From contig NZ_VIWO01000002.1 in assembly GCF_007829335.1 (NCBI RefSeq), positions 372,001 through 436,000 of the forward strand: 64,000 nt of DNA. The letters run 5' to 3'. The notes beneath the pieces are model-generated. The model did not search any database and was not told the origin of the DNA. It saw only the letters and a program-made list of their open reading frames with translations. Shown here one piece after another: positions 23,301 to 30,028 of this stretch. The position numbers and the translations under genes were made by a program. This stretch comes from Chitinophaga polysaccharea (lineage in GTDB: Bacteria; Bacteroidota; Bacteroidia; Chitinophagales; Chitinophagaceae). Positions within the stretch are counted from its first letter, which is position 1, and the number at the start of each line of letters is the position of its first letter.

Positions 23301-25534
23301 GCGTTCCCGTAGCCAACCGTATGGAAAAGGAACTGGAGCCATTGATCGGCTTTTTTGTAAATACGCTGGCCCTCAGAAGCCGTTTCCGGGGACAGCAGTC
23401 TTTCGCGGAGCTATTGCAACAGGTAAAGCAAACCACCCTCGATGCATACGCCCACCAGGATGTCCCTTTCGAGAAAATAGTGGAGTCTGTAGGCGTGGAA
23501 AGAAGCATGAATCACAGCCCGCTTTTCCAGGTGATGTTTGTGCTGCAAAACACCCCGGAGATTATGGAGAGCAGGTTAGGAGAGGCGGTGATCAGGCCCG
23601 AAGAGTTTAATCGCACCACCTCCAAATTCGATCTCACGTTCGATATCACCGAAATGCAAAATGGGCTTTCCCTGCTGGTAGAATACAACAGCGATGTATA
23701 TGCCGCCGCTTCCATGGAAAGACTGGGGGCGCACTATTGCCAACTGCTGAAGGCGATTGCAGAAAGTATTCAGCCATCATTGCAGGAGTTAGCGGTTGCC
23801 AGCGAAGAAGAACTGGCTACGGTAGCCGACTTTAGTCAGGGACCGGCAACGCCGCCTCCTGCCACAACGGTGCTGGATACGCTGGCACAACTGGCCCTTA
23901 CATATGGTGCTGTCACCGCCGTGGTGGCTGGTTCTGAGCAATACTCGTTTGCCGCGCTGGAAACATGGTCCGGGCAATTAGCCCGCCGCCTGCAACAGGC
24001 AGGCGTAAGACCTGCCGATGTAGTTGGTATCAGCATGACCGCCTCTCCGCAGCAGCTCATTGCTTTACTGGCCATCTGGAAATCCGGCGCCACAGCCGTG
24101 CCGCTGAATGCGGATACACCGCCAGAGTACTGGCGGAATGTGGTAAAACAAACGGGCGCGCAGTGGTTGTTGACTGATAGGGATATAACCCGATTGCCAG
24201 CTGGACTACTAACAGTAATAGATATAAGGGGGCAGGCAGCAGATATGCCGGACGTAGGAAAGGATCTGTCATTGTCTCTGAACAGCACCGCTTACACCAG
24301 TTATACTACCGGGGCGGATGGTTTGCCATTAGGTTTTACCGTAAGCCACGCACAGCTTGGTAGCCGCCTGGAACAGGCCGGGAAGGCCTACCTGGGGGAG
24401 GGCATGGGAACAACCGCCACCGTAGCCCATGAAGGACTTGGCTTCGATAAATGGTTAACGGTTGTATTGGCCTCATTGCTGGCAGGGAAGAAGGTGGTAA
24501 TGCTGGCGCAGACCCTGCCTGAAATGCTCGACAACCCCGATTTACTAAAATATGCTCCTTACGATTTTATCGCGTTACCTTCCTCCGCATTGCCCCTGGT
24601 GGCAGAGCTGGCGGCTGTTTGGAAGTTGACCGATAAATACGTCACCAGTGGAAGGCCCTTGCAACGGGCACATCTTGCGGAGTTGGCCGCCGTTAATGAG
24701 CGTTGTATTATCGTGAACGAATACAACGCACCTGGCGCAGCCATCGGTTGTATTGCCACCAGTATATGTATCACCGATGCCGTTAGTCAGCCGGGAAATA
24801 GCATACGCCTCGGCCGCCCACAAAACAATGTAACGGCCCTGGTATGGGATACCCTCGGCCGTCCTGTTCCGCCCGGAATGCCCGGAGAGCTGTGTATTGC
24901 CAGCAACGCCACCCCTTATCATACCGGCGACCTGGTACGCTGGGACCAGGAAGGCAACCTCGAATACCTCGGCCGCCTGGACAATGTGATAGAAATAAAC
25001 GATCACCTGGTGAATCCCGCAGCAGCGCACCACTTGCTCCTGCGATATGCCGGGGTACAAGATGCCCTGGTAGCGGTGAAACCCGGTACAGAAGGCACAC
25101 TGCAGCTACAAGCCTGGGTAGTGGCCAACTCCGGATTTACGCCCTACGACGCCATGCAATGGCTGTCGGAATACTTGCCTGCACAGTGGTTACCTGCCCA
25201 AATTACCCTGATAGAGGCACTCCCGGTATTGACAACTGGTCGCTTGCAGGAAGGTCATTTGTCCGATAATGGCCAGCCAAAAGGCGATGATACGCCGGCA
25301 ACACCCACAGAAATCATACTGGCAGCCATCTGGCAGGAAGTACTGAAGGTAGAACGGATAGGACTATACGATAATTTCTTTGAAAAGGGCGGAGACTCAC
25401 TGGTGACCGTAAAAATATTGAACCAGGCCCGAAAGAAAGGCATCGTATTCCGTATCCGCGACATTTTTATGCACCAGACAGTCGCCTCCCTGGCCGCCTT
25501 TATAGATGCCAGCGTAGCAACACCTCAATCCTGA
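13505..25534 (+). CDS. Non-ribosomal peptide synthetase, (C-lobe)-A-T-C-A-T-C-A-T-C-A*-T
   Basis: A 4009-residue synthetase with four A-T units. Residues 1 to about 270 are only the second lobe of a C domain, with no HHxxxDG. A1 is followed by T1 (GGDS, Ser816) and a C domain of a different subtype (VYPMSDIEKGM start, HHAIFDG 1025-1031). A2-T2 (Ser1889) is followed by an LCL-type C (SFSQERLWF start, HHIATDG 2071-2077). A3-T3 (Ser2941) is followed by a similar C (HHIAADG 3129-3135). The last A domain is degenerate, and T4 (Ser3965) ends the protein. A1 and A2 codes both read DVWHFSLIDK, a serine code; A3 reads DVYHFSLIEK, a Ser-like variant of unknown substrate. No epimerase, thioesterase or reductase domain is present. 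It lies 27 bases after the A-T-C NRPS gene. Confidence 0.96.
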   Translation: MLYSMFRQEQLDILTAASIHNQREKEYWLTIMAGELPHSSLPAAHNTDPKATTCHHYEFSIGDKLHQRLQLLSNDSDYSLQVILMAALQVMLSKYTDNADVITGTPIYRQTELSADQLINTVLAIRGTIEGNATFASLLEAMGQQMVLAMQHQNYPIEVLQQELADSLVPGAEGLFSVALLLDNIQELHYLDSVQPDITFVFTSTDSSLKGQLIYKTGRYDDAVAARLAHHYCTLLQYLVTHVEQPLYLADMMPPEEATLIHQQFNATSREYNNAAQCLAQLMEAQVQRDPTRIAVTWPDGVYTYEMLNRKANQLGNVLRTAGAGPNQVVGVLAERSPEMLTAILGTMKSGAAYLPIDPSYPAERIQFMVEDSGCKYLMVQSHLTVPPISTGVTIFNLNDPGLYTGSGEDLPWVNKPADLAYVIYTSGSTGNPKGVMIEQHSLVNRLNWMHDRYRLTGTDVILQKTPFTFDVSVWELFWWLFTGAGVYLLAPGTEKYPDQMVAEIKANNVTVMHFVPSMLVVFLEYVSATGCAAALASLRQVFTSGEALSAAAVKEFSRLLPGCALSNLYGPTEATIDVSYFDCPATGVPDSIPIGKPIDNIQLYITNRHQQLQPIGVAGELCIGGVGLARGYLNRRELTAERFITVPWHDTPVYRTGDLARWLPDGNIAYLGRIDNQVKIRGYRIELGEIEQQLLKLDTVRDALVLVQQREQDKYLRAFVVPAAPCTEHTIKEALGQVLPVYMVPAYITLLDTLPLTPNGKADRKALQRMPLFVETAAQHWDDPREQMVADIWKEVLKTVAANAADNFFYHGGDSILAIRLVSKVNTQLQANIDLAAFYEVQTLGGLITLATATDTRAATAEKTAALEEIHTFESQYLVGISAEGKQNIDRVYPMSDIEKGMCYHHLKDPALNVYYEQNTLDFLFSDIDIELIVRALKLMIAKHPALRTAFDLNRLAHVVYKEIPLPLQVEDLMDKDRDTQQQVIGQFLKESKLKAFPLASVPLWRITMFRINAGHLVFTMEAHHAIFDGWSWASFMTEFSNVYFRLKEDPGFAPLPLKCTFEDYILEELLCKRNKAITTFWKNELEGYQRLQLNGSKESPEYLKMFRTFDSQYLHGLQQVAEQYQVQVKHLLFAAYVYATKMLTYENDIVTGLVAFSRPLVEDGERLLGCFLNTVPVRIQVPAGLSWREYLAAVEEKLALIRKYDQLPLLSIVEQTREQYSGGNPLFDAQFNFVNFHVWKEINDNTTVGGTGVPFRFESYLRENTLFDFNVDLTDGNLNIAIEYFTAYISTPALQQLLSCFEKALYHLQCTPDEKIDPLLLIAGDVQQIREVFNTTVKPYEQANNTLAQLMEAQVRQHPSRIAVSWSGGAYTYEELNTRANQLGAMLRALGAGPDQVVGILAERSPEMLVAILAVVKSGAAYLPIDPAYPADRIQFMLEDSGCSYLLKQQQFPTPGIEGNITVLNINNAALYKGVGADLPLVNTPADLAYIIYTSGSTGKPKGVMIEQHALVNRLCWMQSKYPLNSTDKILQKTPFTFDVSVWELFWWLFTGAGVHLLSAGAEKFPDQIVEEIAANEVTVMHFVPSMLTAFLDYVAGAGCEASLQSLRQVFASGEALSASAVKAFNRLLPGCALSNLYGPTEATIDVSYYDCPKTDVPDNIPIGKPIDNLQLYITDRYQQLQPIGVPGELCIGGKGLARGYLNRPTLTAERFVRVPWSDSSVYRTGDLARWLPDGNIEYLGRIDSQVKIRGYRIELGEIEEVLLQYEDVSQCAVIAKPTAGDALQLHAYIVPQGMFNRERIYEYLKQRLPAYMIPPFLVEMTALPLTGSGKLDRKALPEMEARSQSRQQPARPRNSIELQLQTIWKELLGVAEIGIHDNIFEWGGHSLMAMRAIGAINTATGANAVIRDVFAHTTIAQFAALLEEKGVVALPLAPTFLRKGPLSFSQERLWFIDSLQGSVHYHMPVVVKMEGPLNVQALQQALESLIERHEILRTVIREEGDQVFQLLRETGGWTMQYTDDASLKDKTLLEAHLEEQIRQPFDLSADYMLRAELIRLAPDIHILLTVTHHIATDGWSLSLMIKELMELYVAAEENRSPRLPVLPWQYADYAEWQRAHLQGDALATQLNYWVGKLKGVSPLDFPTDRVRPAVERMHGSIVHHNISLEHATQLKALSRKEGVTLFMTLLAAFKVLLYRYSGQEDICVGIPIANRTREEVEKMVGFFVNTLALRSDLGGKPSFSEFLQQVRETTLDAYTYQEVPFERIVELVGAARDMTRSPLFQVMFVFQNTPATEVMNFGNISVSQANYEPETAKFDFSFEVTEVAAGLRVNIEFKTDLFNASTIQRMAAHYEQLLIAIASDPSQKVNELPLMTKGEERHQLAGFNNTTVPYPADTTVVHLFEEQVARTPGKIAVTYGEQSLTFRELHQQSAALAAFLQTKGVSRGEMIALCLNRSLEMIIGIWGILKAGCAYVPIDPAYPADRISYILTDTDTRLILTDESSASRIPMAENLEQVLLDTHWPVIRDTPPVDTDSYPQPHDLVYVIYTSGSTGKPKGVMIEHHSLVNRLTWGQQQYPLHTTDVIIQKTPFTFDVSVYELFCWSFTGAQLYLLKQGEEKYSDRIVEVMINEKVTIMHFVPSMLTPFLEYIQESPELQQLKGLRQVFTSGEALSAAAARQFKQLLPWCALSNLYGPTEATIEVSYYNCPDDNIPDNIPIGRPINNTRLYIVDAWGKLQPVGIAGELCIAGVGLARGYRNRDDLTAEKFVSAAWTDERIYRTGDLARWLPNGNIEYLGRIDDQVKIRGYRIELGEIENVLLQHPAVSQAVVIARADHSGVKRLQAYVICRAPFDKSDILAFIGKHVPVYMVPDILLELPDFPLTTSGKVNKKELPDSDNTGIQSVYVAPRNTTDQQLAAIWQELLRLPQVSIQDNFFRLGGHSLMAMRVMAAIRKDMGVALSIKDLFTYTTITALSDYISNRGTSSPVPAIAPVAVSARPARIPLSFSQERLWFIDRLEGSIHYHIPGVLELNGTLDKEALEYAFREVVNRHEVLRTVLREEDGRPYQEVMPENRWKMIYREDPSMTDQQRWQAHVVNSIQQPFDLATDHMLRIELVKLSDVKHKMILVIHHIAADGWSVSILTRELSEYYHAWLEQRAPVLDALPLQYGDYATWQRGYLQGEVLEQQLKYWKDTLTGIPLLQLPADFERPAIETMKGGVIHYRVDETVCAQLKDLAQREGVTLFMLLIAALKVLLFRYSRQEDICIGVPVANRMEKELEPLIGFFVNTLALRSRFRGQQSFAELLQQVKQTTLDAYAHQDVPFEKIVESVGVERSMNHSPLFQVMFVLQNTPEIMESRLGEAVIRPEEFNRTTSKFDLTFDITEMQNGLSLLVEYNSDVYAAASMERLGAHYCQLLKAIAESIQPSLQELAVASEEELATVADFSQGPATPPPATTVLDTLAQLALTYGAVTAVVAGSEQYSFAALETWSGQLARRLQQAGVRPADVVGISMTASPQQLIALLAIWKSGATAVPLNADTPPEYWRNVVKQTGAQWLLTDRDITRLPAGLLTVIDIRGQAADMPDVGKDLSLSLNSTAYTSYTTGADGLPLGFTVSHAQLGSRLEQAGKAYLGEGMGTTATVAHEGLGFDKWLTVVLASLLAGKKVVMLAQTLPEMLDNPDLLKYAPYDFIALPSSALPLVAELAAVWKLTDKYVTSGRPLQRAHLAELAAVNERCIIVNEYNAPGAAIGCIATSICITDAVSQPGNSIRLGRPQNNVTALVWDTLGRPVPPGMPGELCIASNATPYHTGDLVRWDQEGNLEYLGRLDNVIEINDHLVNPAAAHHLLLRYAGVQDALVAVKPGTEGTLQLQAWVVANSGFTPYDAMQWLSEYLPAQWLPAQITLIEALPVLTTGRLQEGHLSDNGQPKGDDTPATPTEIILAAIWQEVLKVERIGLYDNFFEKGGDSLVTVKILNQARKKGIVFRIRDIFMHQTVASLAAFIDASVATPQS
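23860..25270 (+). other. Degenerate, probably inactive adenylation domain (A*)
   Basis: Residues about 3453-3922 of the 4009-residue NRPS keep the A-domain outline but lose its core motifs. The ATP-binding loop reads YTTGADGLPLG (3600-3610) in place of YTSGSTGxPKG, the A5 motif reads NEYNAPGAA (from 3738) in place of NxYGPTE, the A8 hinge reads GRLDNVIEINDH in place of GRxDxQVKIRGxR, and the A10 lysine is Arg3913. The frame is intact, which argues for a retained scaffold rather than a fresh pseudogene. Confidence 0.88.
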
Positions 25535-25565
25535 CGCTTTTCTTTTACCCCTTAATACTTTTCAC

Positions 25566-26360
25566 ATGCGTACGGCAAAGAAAGAAGTGATAGGCGTGAT
25601 TGGCGGCTGCGGCCCCCATGCCGGTATTATGCTGGCAGAAAATATTTTCAGACAAACCCTTGCCGGCTCAGACCAGGAGCATTTACCCATGTTGCTGTCA
25701 TCTATGCCAGACCAGATACCCGACAGAACAGCCTTTATCCTGGGAGATGCTGATGAAAATCCCGCCTGTGCTATTGCCTCGATCATCCTGCAAATGGAGG
25801 CGCAGGGCGTTACAGTGGCAGGCATTGCCTGCAATACTTCCCATGCCCCCATTATCTATCACACGATACAGGGAATTCTCCACGCAGCCAGGTCAGAAGT
25901 GAAATTGCTGCATATGATTGAGGAAACGATGTATTTCCTGGAAGAACATTTCAGGCAGGCAAAACGGATCGGCGTACTGGCCACTGATGGTACCTATAAA
26001 ACCGGGTTGTATGAATACGCTTTGCAGCAGCATGGTTTTAACTATATCAAGCCGCCGGCAGACTTTCAGCATAAATATATCCACCAGTGTATCTATGACA
26101 AGAAATACGGTATCAAATGTCAGTCAGCGCCGGTTACACCACAGGCCATGGAAATAATGGAAAAGGCCGTGCAGTACTACCGCGACAAAGGCGCAGAAGC
26201 GCTGGTGCTGGGATGTACGGAGTTTTCGCTGGCGCTTAACCGTAGTACCGTATTTGATATACCGGTGATAGATTCTACGAAAGTGATGGCCCGCGCGCTT
26301 ATCCGGGAAGCGGCGCCGCATAAATTATGTCAACTAAACTATCACCAACTGACTGTATAA
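25566..26360 (+). CDS. Aspartate/glutamate racemase family protein
   Basis: A 264-residue cytoplasmic protein of the cofactor-independent Asp/Glu racemase superfamily. The N-terminus has the typical GVIGGCGPHAG loop. The two catalytic cysteines are Cys89 (GIACNTSHA) and Cys217 (LGCTEFSL), so both acid/base residues are present. The family interconverts L- and D-Asp or L- and D-Glu. The gene starts 31 bases after the large NRPS gene, and its stop is separated by one base from the thioesterase start, so it belongs to the cluster operon. No epimerase domain is visible in the NRPSs in the window, so a free racemase supplying D-Asp or D-Glu is a reasonable inference. The exact substrate cannot be read from the sequence. 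Confidence 0.88.
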   Translation: MRTAKKEVIGVIGGCGPHAGIMLAENIFRQTLAGSDQEHLPMLLSSMPDQIPDRTAFILGDADENPACAIASIILQMEAQGVTVAGIACNTSHAPIIYHTIQGILHAARSEVKLLHMIEETMYFLEEHFRQAKRIGVLATDGTYKTGLYEYALQQHGFNYIKPPADFQHKYIHQCIYDKKYGIKCQSAPVTPQAMEIMEKAVQYYRDKGAEALVLGCTEFSLALNRSTVFDIPVIDSTKVMARALIREAAPHKLCQLNYHQLTV

Positions 26361-26361
26361 T

Positions 26362-27075
26362 ATGCAAAAGATTAAACTGTTTTGTTTTCCATTTGCCGGC
26401 GGCGCCGCCTCATTTTATAACCCCTGGAGAACGTTGCTGCCGGACTATCTCGAACTGCATTGCTTTGAATTGGCCGGTCGTGGCAGCCGTATCACGGAAT
26501 CGTTGTATAGCTCCATCGCAGAAATAGTAGATGAGATCATGATTAAACTGCGGCCCGCATTTGAATCTGGCCCCTATGCGCTCTTCGGGCACAGCATGGG
26601 TGGTATCATTGTATACGAGCTGACAAAGCGGATCAGTGAACAAAACATGCCCATGCCCGTGCAGATATTTATTTCCGGGAAAGGTCCCTTGCATTTACCA
26701 AGACCGGAACTGAAGATATACAGCATGCCCGACGATGAGTTTCAGAAAAATATGATTGAAATGGGAGGGATCTCAGAGGACTTTTTCCGCTCACCAGAAC
26801 TGGCTTGTCTTTTTATCCCGGTTATCCGCAATGACATGCGGCTGGCAGAAACATTTGAAGTGAAAGAGCTGGCGCGGCTGAGCTGTAACATTACCGTTTT
26901 TTATGGCGAAGAAGAAATATTGAAACCCACCGATGTAGAGCAGTGGCGATATTACACCAAAGGCGTTTTTAAAGCACACTACTTCAAAGGCGGACATTTT
27001 TTTATCAAGGATTATACCCGCGAAATCATAGATATTATATCCAACACCATCATGCAAACCCAAATGAGCTGCTGA
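26362..27075 (+). CDS. Type II thioesterase (NRPS editing)
   Basis: A 237-residue alpha/beta hydrolase of the external thioesterase family found with NRPS clusters. It begins with the family signature FCFPFAGGAASFYNPW. The nucleophile elbow GHSMGG is at 76-81 (Ser78) and the catalytic His is His212 (GGHFF). Such enzymes remove wrong acyl groups or stalled residues from carrier proteins in the cytoplasm. No integrated thioesterase domain is visible in the window, so this protein could also take part in release, but that is speculation. It is directly coupled to the racemase gene (one base between stop and start). Confidence 0.93.
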   Translation: MQKIKLFCFPFAGGAASFYNPWRTLLPDYLELHCFELAGRGSRITESLYSSIAEIVDEIMIKLRPAFESGPYALFGHSMGGIIVYELTKRISEQNMPMPVQIFISGKGPLHLPRPELKIYSMPDDEFQKNMIEMGGISEDFFRSPELACLFIPVIRNDMRLAETFEVKELARLSCNITVFYGEEEILKPTDVEQWRYYTKGVFKAHYFKGGHFFIKDYTREIIDIISNTIMQTQMSC

Positions 27076-27105
27076 TACCTCGCACGGCTCTGCTAAATCA
27101 CTGTT

Positions 27106-28080
27106 ATGGAAATTACCAAATCACCCTTTAGCCCGGATATCTCAGAGGATACCTTGTTTCCGATGAGGATCCGTTTTCCCAAACATACGGGCATCGATGA
27201 GCTTATACACTTTTACCACAGTAACCGGGAGTTTATTGCCGGTAAGCTGCAACGTAATGGGGCTATCCTTTTCAGCGGGGTGGATATCCACTCCCGGGAG
27301 GATTTTCAGACGGTGATGTCGTCTATGGGAGAGCGCTTCCTCGACTACGCAGATGGAAACTCTCCCCGCACCAAACTGTCTGATTTCGTATATACGTCCA
27401 CGGAATATGATGCCGGTAAAAGTATTACCATGCACAACGAACTGTCTTATTCCGCCCGTTGGCCATCCAGGATCTGCTTTTGCTGTATTACGCCTGCAGC
27501 TACCGGTGGTGAAACGCCTATTGCCGATGGCAGGGAAGTGTTGAAACAGATGAATGCGTCGTTGGTATCAACTATCCGGAACAAAGGATTGCTGTATATC
27601 CGAAATCTTCATGGTGGCGCGGGTTTTGGCCCATCCTGGCAGGATACTTTCGAAATGGATGACCGCGAACAGGTAATGGCATATTGCCGGGAAAGGAATA
27701 TGACCTACGAATGGAAGGAAGACGGCGGTATTAAGTTGATGCAATTTAGCAAAGGGATTATCCCGCACCCGGCTACAGGCGAGCTGGTCTGGTTCAACCA
27801 GATCGACCAGTTTCATCCTTCTCATATGGGCCGCGATGTGTACGATGTTTTAATGCAGATGTACGAACGGGAAGAAGAGCTACCCACCTATATCACCTTT
27901 GGGGATGGCAGCCCGGTATCGGATACCACGGTAGCCCATATCCTCGATGTCATGGATCGCGTATCCATCGTAAGACCCTGGGAGAAAGGCGACCTTATTC
28001 TCCTGGATAATGTTTTGGTAAGCCATGGCCGGAAACCCTTTACCGGCAAACGCGAAGTGCTGGTATCTATGATGCAGTAA
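27106..28080 (+). CDS. Clavaminate-synthase/TauD-like Fe(II)/2-oxoglutarate hydroxylase
   Basis: A 324-residue non-heme iron oxygenase. The metal triad is visible as His110-x-Glu112 (MHNELSY) and the distal His307 (VSHGRKPF), with Arg316 placed to bind 2-oxoglutarate. The HxE form, rather than HxD, is that of clavaminate synthase, VioC and AsnO, the latter being beta-hydroxylases of Arg or Asn. The cluster contains an Asn-activating module and an asparagine synthetase, so beta-hydroxylation of Asn, or of another residue, is a plausible role. Whether it acts on free or carrier-bound amino acid cannot be told. It starts 30 bases after the thioesterase gene. Confidence 0.9.
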   Translation: MEITKSPFSPDISEDTLFPMRIRFPKHTGIDELIHFYHSNREFIAGKLQRNGAILFSGVDIHSREDFQTVMSSMGERFLDYADGNSPRTKLSDFVYTSTEYDAGKSITMHNELSYSARWPSRICFCCITPAATGGETPIADGREVLKQMNASLVSTIRNKGLLYIRNLHGGAGFGPSWQDTFEMDDREQVMAYCRERNMTYEWKEDGGIKLMQFSKGIIPHPATGELVWFNQIDQFHPSHMGRDVYDVLMQMYEREEELPTYITFGDGSPVSDTTVAHILDVMDRVSIVRPWEKGDLILLDNVLVSHGRKPFTGKREVLVSMMQ

Positions 28081-28113
28081 TCTATGTATTCATCTCCTAA
28101 CAAGATAGCTATT

Positions 28114-29163
28114 ATGAAAAATCTTTTCTTACTCAGTTTCCTGTTCCTGCTGCACACCTCCGCAAGGGCACAGATAGTCACCCTTAAAGGACAATCCATT
28201 TCCCCTGTTGAGGTGGATGATTTCATCCAGGAAAAAATGAAACACTATAAGATCCCCGGACTGTCTATTGCCATTATCAACAACGGACAGGTAGTCTATA
28301 ACCGTGCCTTTGGCGTTGGTAATACCACCCAGGGAAAGGCGATTGACACCAATGCAATCTTTGAAGCCGCCTCTCTTTCTAAACCCATATTCGCCTTCGC
28401 GTTCGCCAAACTGGTAGACCAGGGGAAAATTGCATTGGATACCCCCCTTTATAAATACCTGGAATACGATGATATTAAATACGACGATCGTTATAAACTC
28501 ATCACCGCCCGCATGGTGCTGTCGCATACTTCCGGGTTTCCCAACTGGCGGGAGAATAATAAAGACGGTAAACTCAATATTAAGTTCACACCAGGGGAGC
28601 GGTTCTCCTACTCCGGCGAAGGCTACGAATACCTGAGCCATGTGGTAAAAAAGATAACAGGAGAGGATTCGGAAGATTATATACGCCAAACGGTATTTGT
28701 GCCACTGGGGATGACACACAGCTATTACAAATGGAACAGTGTGATGGACTCCATGGCGGTAACCGGGCATGACCGCTCTGAAGTGCCGCATAAAAAATGG
28801 AAACCTAAGGAAACCTCGGTAGCATCAGGGTTGCATACCACCGCAGTTGATTATATCCATTTCCTGCAGGCCGTGATACAGCATAATGGTGTATCAGAAA
28901 GAACACTCGACGAGATGGAAAAACCACAGGTGAAAGTAACAGACCGTGCCATTCATGCAGACACCTGGGGACTCGGATTTGGTATTAAAGATACGCCGGA
29001 AGGTACCGTCATCAACCACTTTGGAGCAGATCCTTATTTCGAATGTTATATGGAGATACTGAAAGGTGGCAAGACGGGGATGGTATATTTCACTAACTGT
29101 AAGGGAGGACTAAAGATCATGAAACAGCTCCGGAAAAAACTGATTGTAGGAAAGGCTGCCTGA
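28114..29163 (+). CDS. Secreted S12-family serine hydrolase (class C beta-lactamase fold)
   Basis: I chose the ATG at 28114 over the in-frame ATG at 28084 because it starts a clean signal peptide (MKNLFLLSFLFLL, then TSARA before the mature Gln). This gives 349 residues. The active-site motif SxxK is Ser87-Leu-Ser-Lys90; the second motif is Tyr166-Ser-Gly168, where classical enzymes have YxN; a late HFG matches the third box. The family includes beta-lactamases, D-aminopeptidases and esterases acting outside the cytoplasm. In some NRPS/PKS clusters (zwittermicin, colibactin, xenocoumacin) S12 peptidases mature an inactive precursor after export. A similar role is possible here, but the C-terminal membrane helices of those enzymes are not seen. 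It follows the hydroxylase gene in the same operon. Confidence 0.88.
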   Translation: MKNLFLLSFLFLLHTSARAQIVTLKGQSISPVEVDDFIQEKMKHYKIPGLSIAIINNGQVVYNRAFGVGNTTQGKAIDTNAIFEAASLSKPIFAFAFAKLVDQGKIALDTPLYKYLEYDDIKYDDRYKLITARMVLSHTSGFPNWRENNKDGKLNIKFTPGERFSYSGEGYEYLSHVVKKITGEDSEDYIRQTVFVPLGMTHSYYKWNSVMDSMAVTGHDRSEVPHKKWKPKETSVASGLHTTAVDYIHFLQAVIQHNGVSERTLDEMEKPQVKVTDRAIHADTWGLGFGIKDTPEGTVINHFGADPYFECYMEILKGGKTGMVYFTNCKGGLKIMKQLRKKLIVGKAA

Positions 29164-29193
29164 CTATTATCCACGCCATTAAACCCCTTTTGT

Positions 29194-30018
29194 ATGAAAA
29201 TGACAAAATCAATGGAAACAGCATTCCGGGAAGATGGATACCTGATGCTGGAATCACTTTTTTCTGAAGAAGAAGTATCCTTTATACTCCATCAGCTGCC
29301 CATACTGATGGCCAGCGAAACACCCCATGTGGTAAAGGAAAAGAACGGGCAGGTACGTTCAATATACGGGCTGCACGAAATCAACGTAATCTTTGAAGAG
29401 CTGGTCCGCGTAGAGCGCCTGATCAACATTGCCCGATCCCTGCTCAACAGCGATGTATATATCCATCAAACAAAGATCAATATCAAACAGGCATTTGATG
29501 GCGAATGGTGGGAGTGGCACCAGGATTTTCCGTACTGGCACCTGTATGATGGCATGCCTGTCCCCCGGGTACTTTCTGTCATGATTTTCCTGGATGAAGT
29601 CACTGATTTCAACGGTCCGCTTTACGTGATACCAGGTACACATGAATTAGGGATGGTAGATTTTGAGAAGAAAGCAACCGTGGGCATCGATGGCGCCCCG
29701 GCCTATACCTCGTCGCTGAGCGCCAACCTGGAATACACCATTGAACGGAAGGTATTAAGCCAATGGTTCCGGCAACGCGGTATTTTCGCCGCTACCGGCA
29801 AACCCGGTACAGCACTGGTGTTTCACGGTAATATCTTTCATGCATCCAATTGCAACCTGTCGCCGCTCGATAGGAGGGTGCTGATTATTACCTACAACAG
29901 TATTGAAAATACATTGACGACCGTGGAAAAGGAACGCCCTACTTTCTTAAGCAATCGCAACTTTACCCCCTTATTGCCGGTACCCGATAACTTCCTCCGC
30001 ATAGGCAATACCTTATAA
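29194..30018 (+). CDS. PhyH/EctD-like Fe(II)/2-oxoglutarate dioxygenase
   Basis: A 274-residue protein of the phytanoyl-CoA dioxygenase superfamily. The iron ligands are His109-x-Asp111 (WHQDF) and His216 (IFHASN), with an Arg in the following SPLDRR segment for 2-oxoglutarate. The stretches around HQTKIN, WHQDFPYWH and FHASNCNLSP resemble the ectoine hydroxylase branch, which hydroxylates small ring or amino-acid substrates. In this cluster it is best read as a tailoring hydroxylase for an amino acid or the peptide. Its position just before the FkbH-type genes leaves open a role on that carrier-bound unit. It starts 31 bases after the serine hydrolase gene and ends 11 bases before the next start. 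Confidence 0.88.
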   Translation: MKMTKSMETAFREDGYLMLESLFSEEEVSFILHQLPILMASETPHVVKEKNGQVRSIYGLHEINVIFEELVRVERLINIARSLLNSDVYIHQTKINIKQAFDGEWWEWHQDFPYWHLYDGMPVPRVLSVMIFLDEVTDFNGPLYVIPGTHELGMVDFEKKATVGIDGAPAYTSSLSANLEYTIERKVLSQWFRQRGIFAATGKPGTALVFHGNIFHASNCNLSPLDRRVLIITYNSIENTLTTVEKERPTFLSNRNFTPLLPVPDNFLRIGNTL

Positions 30019-30028
30019 AAAAATCTCC

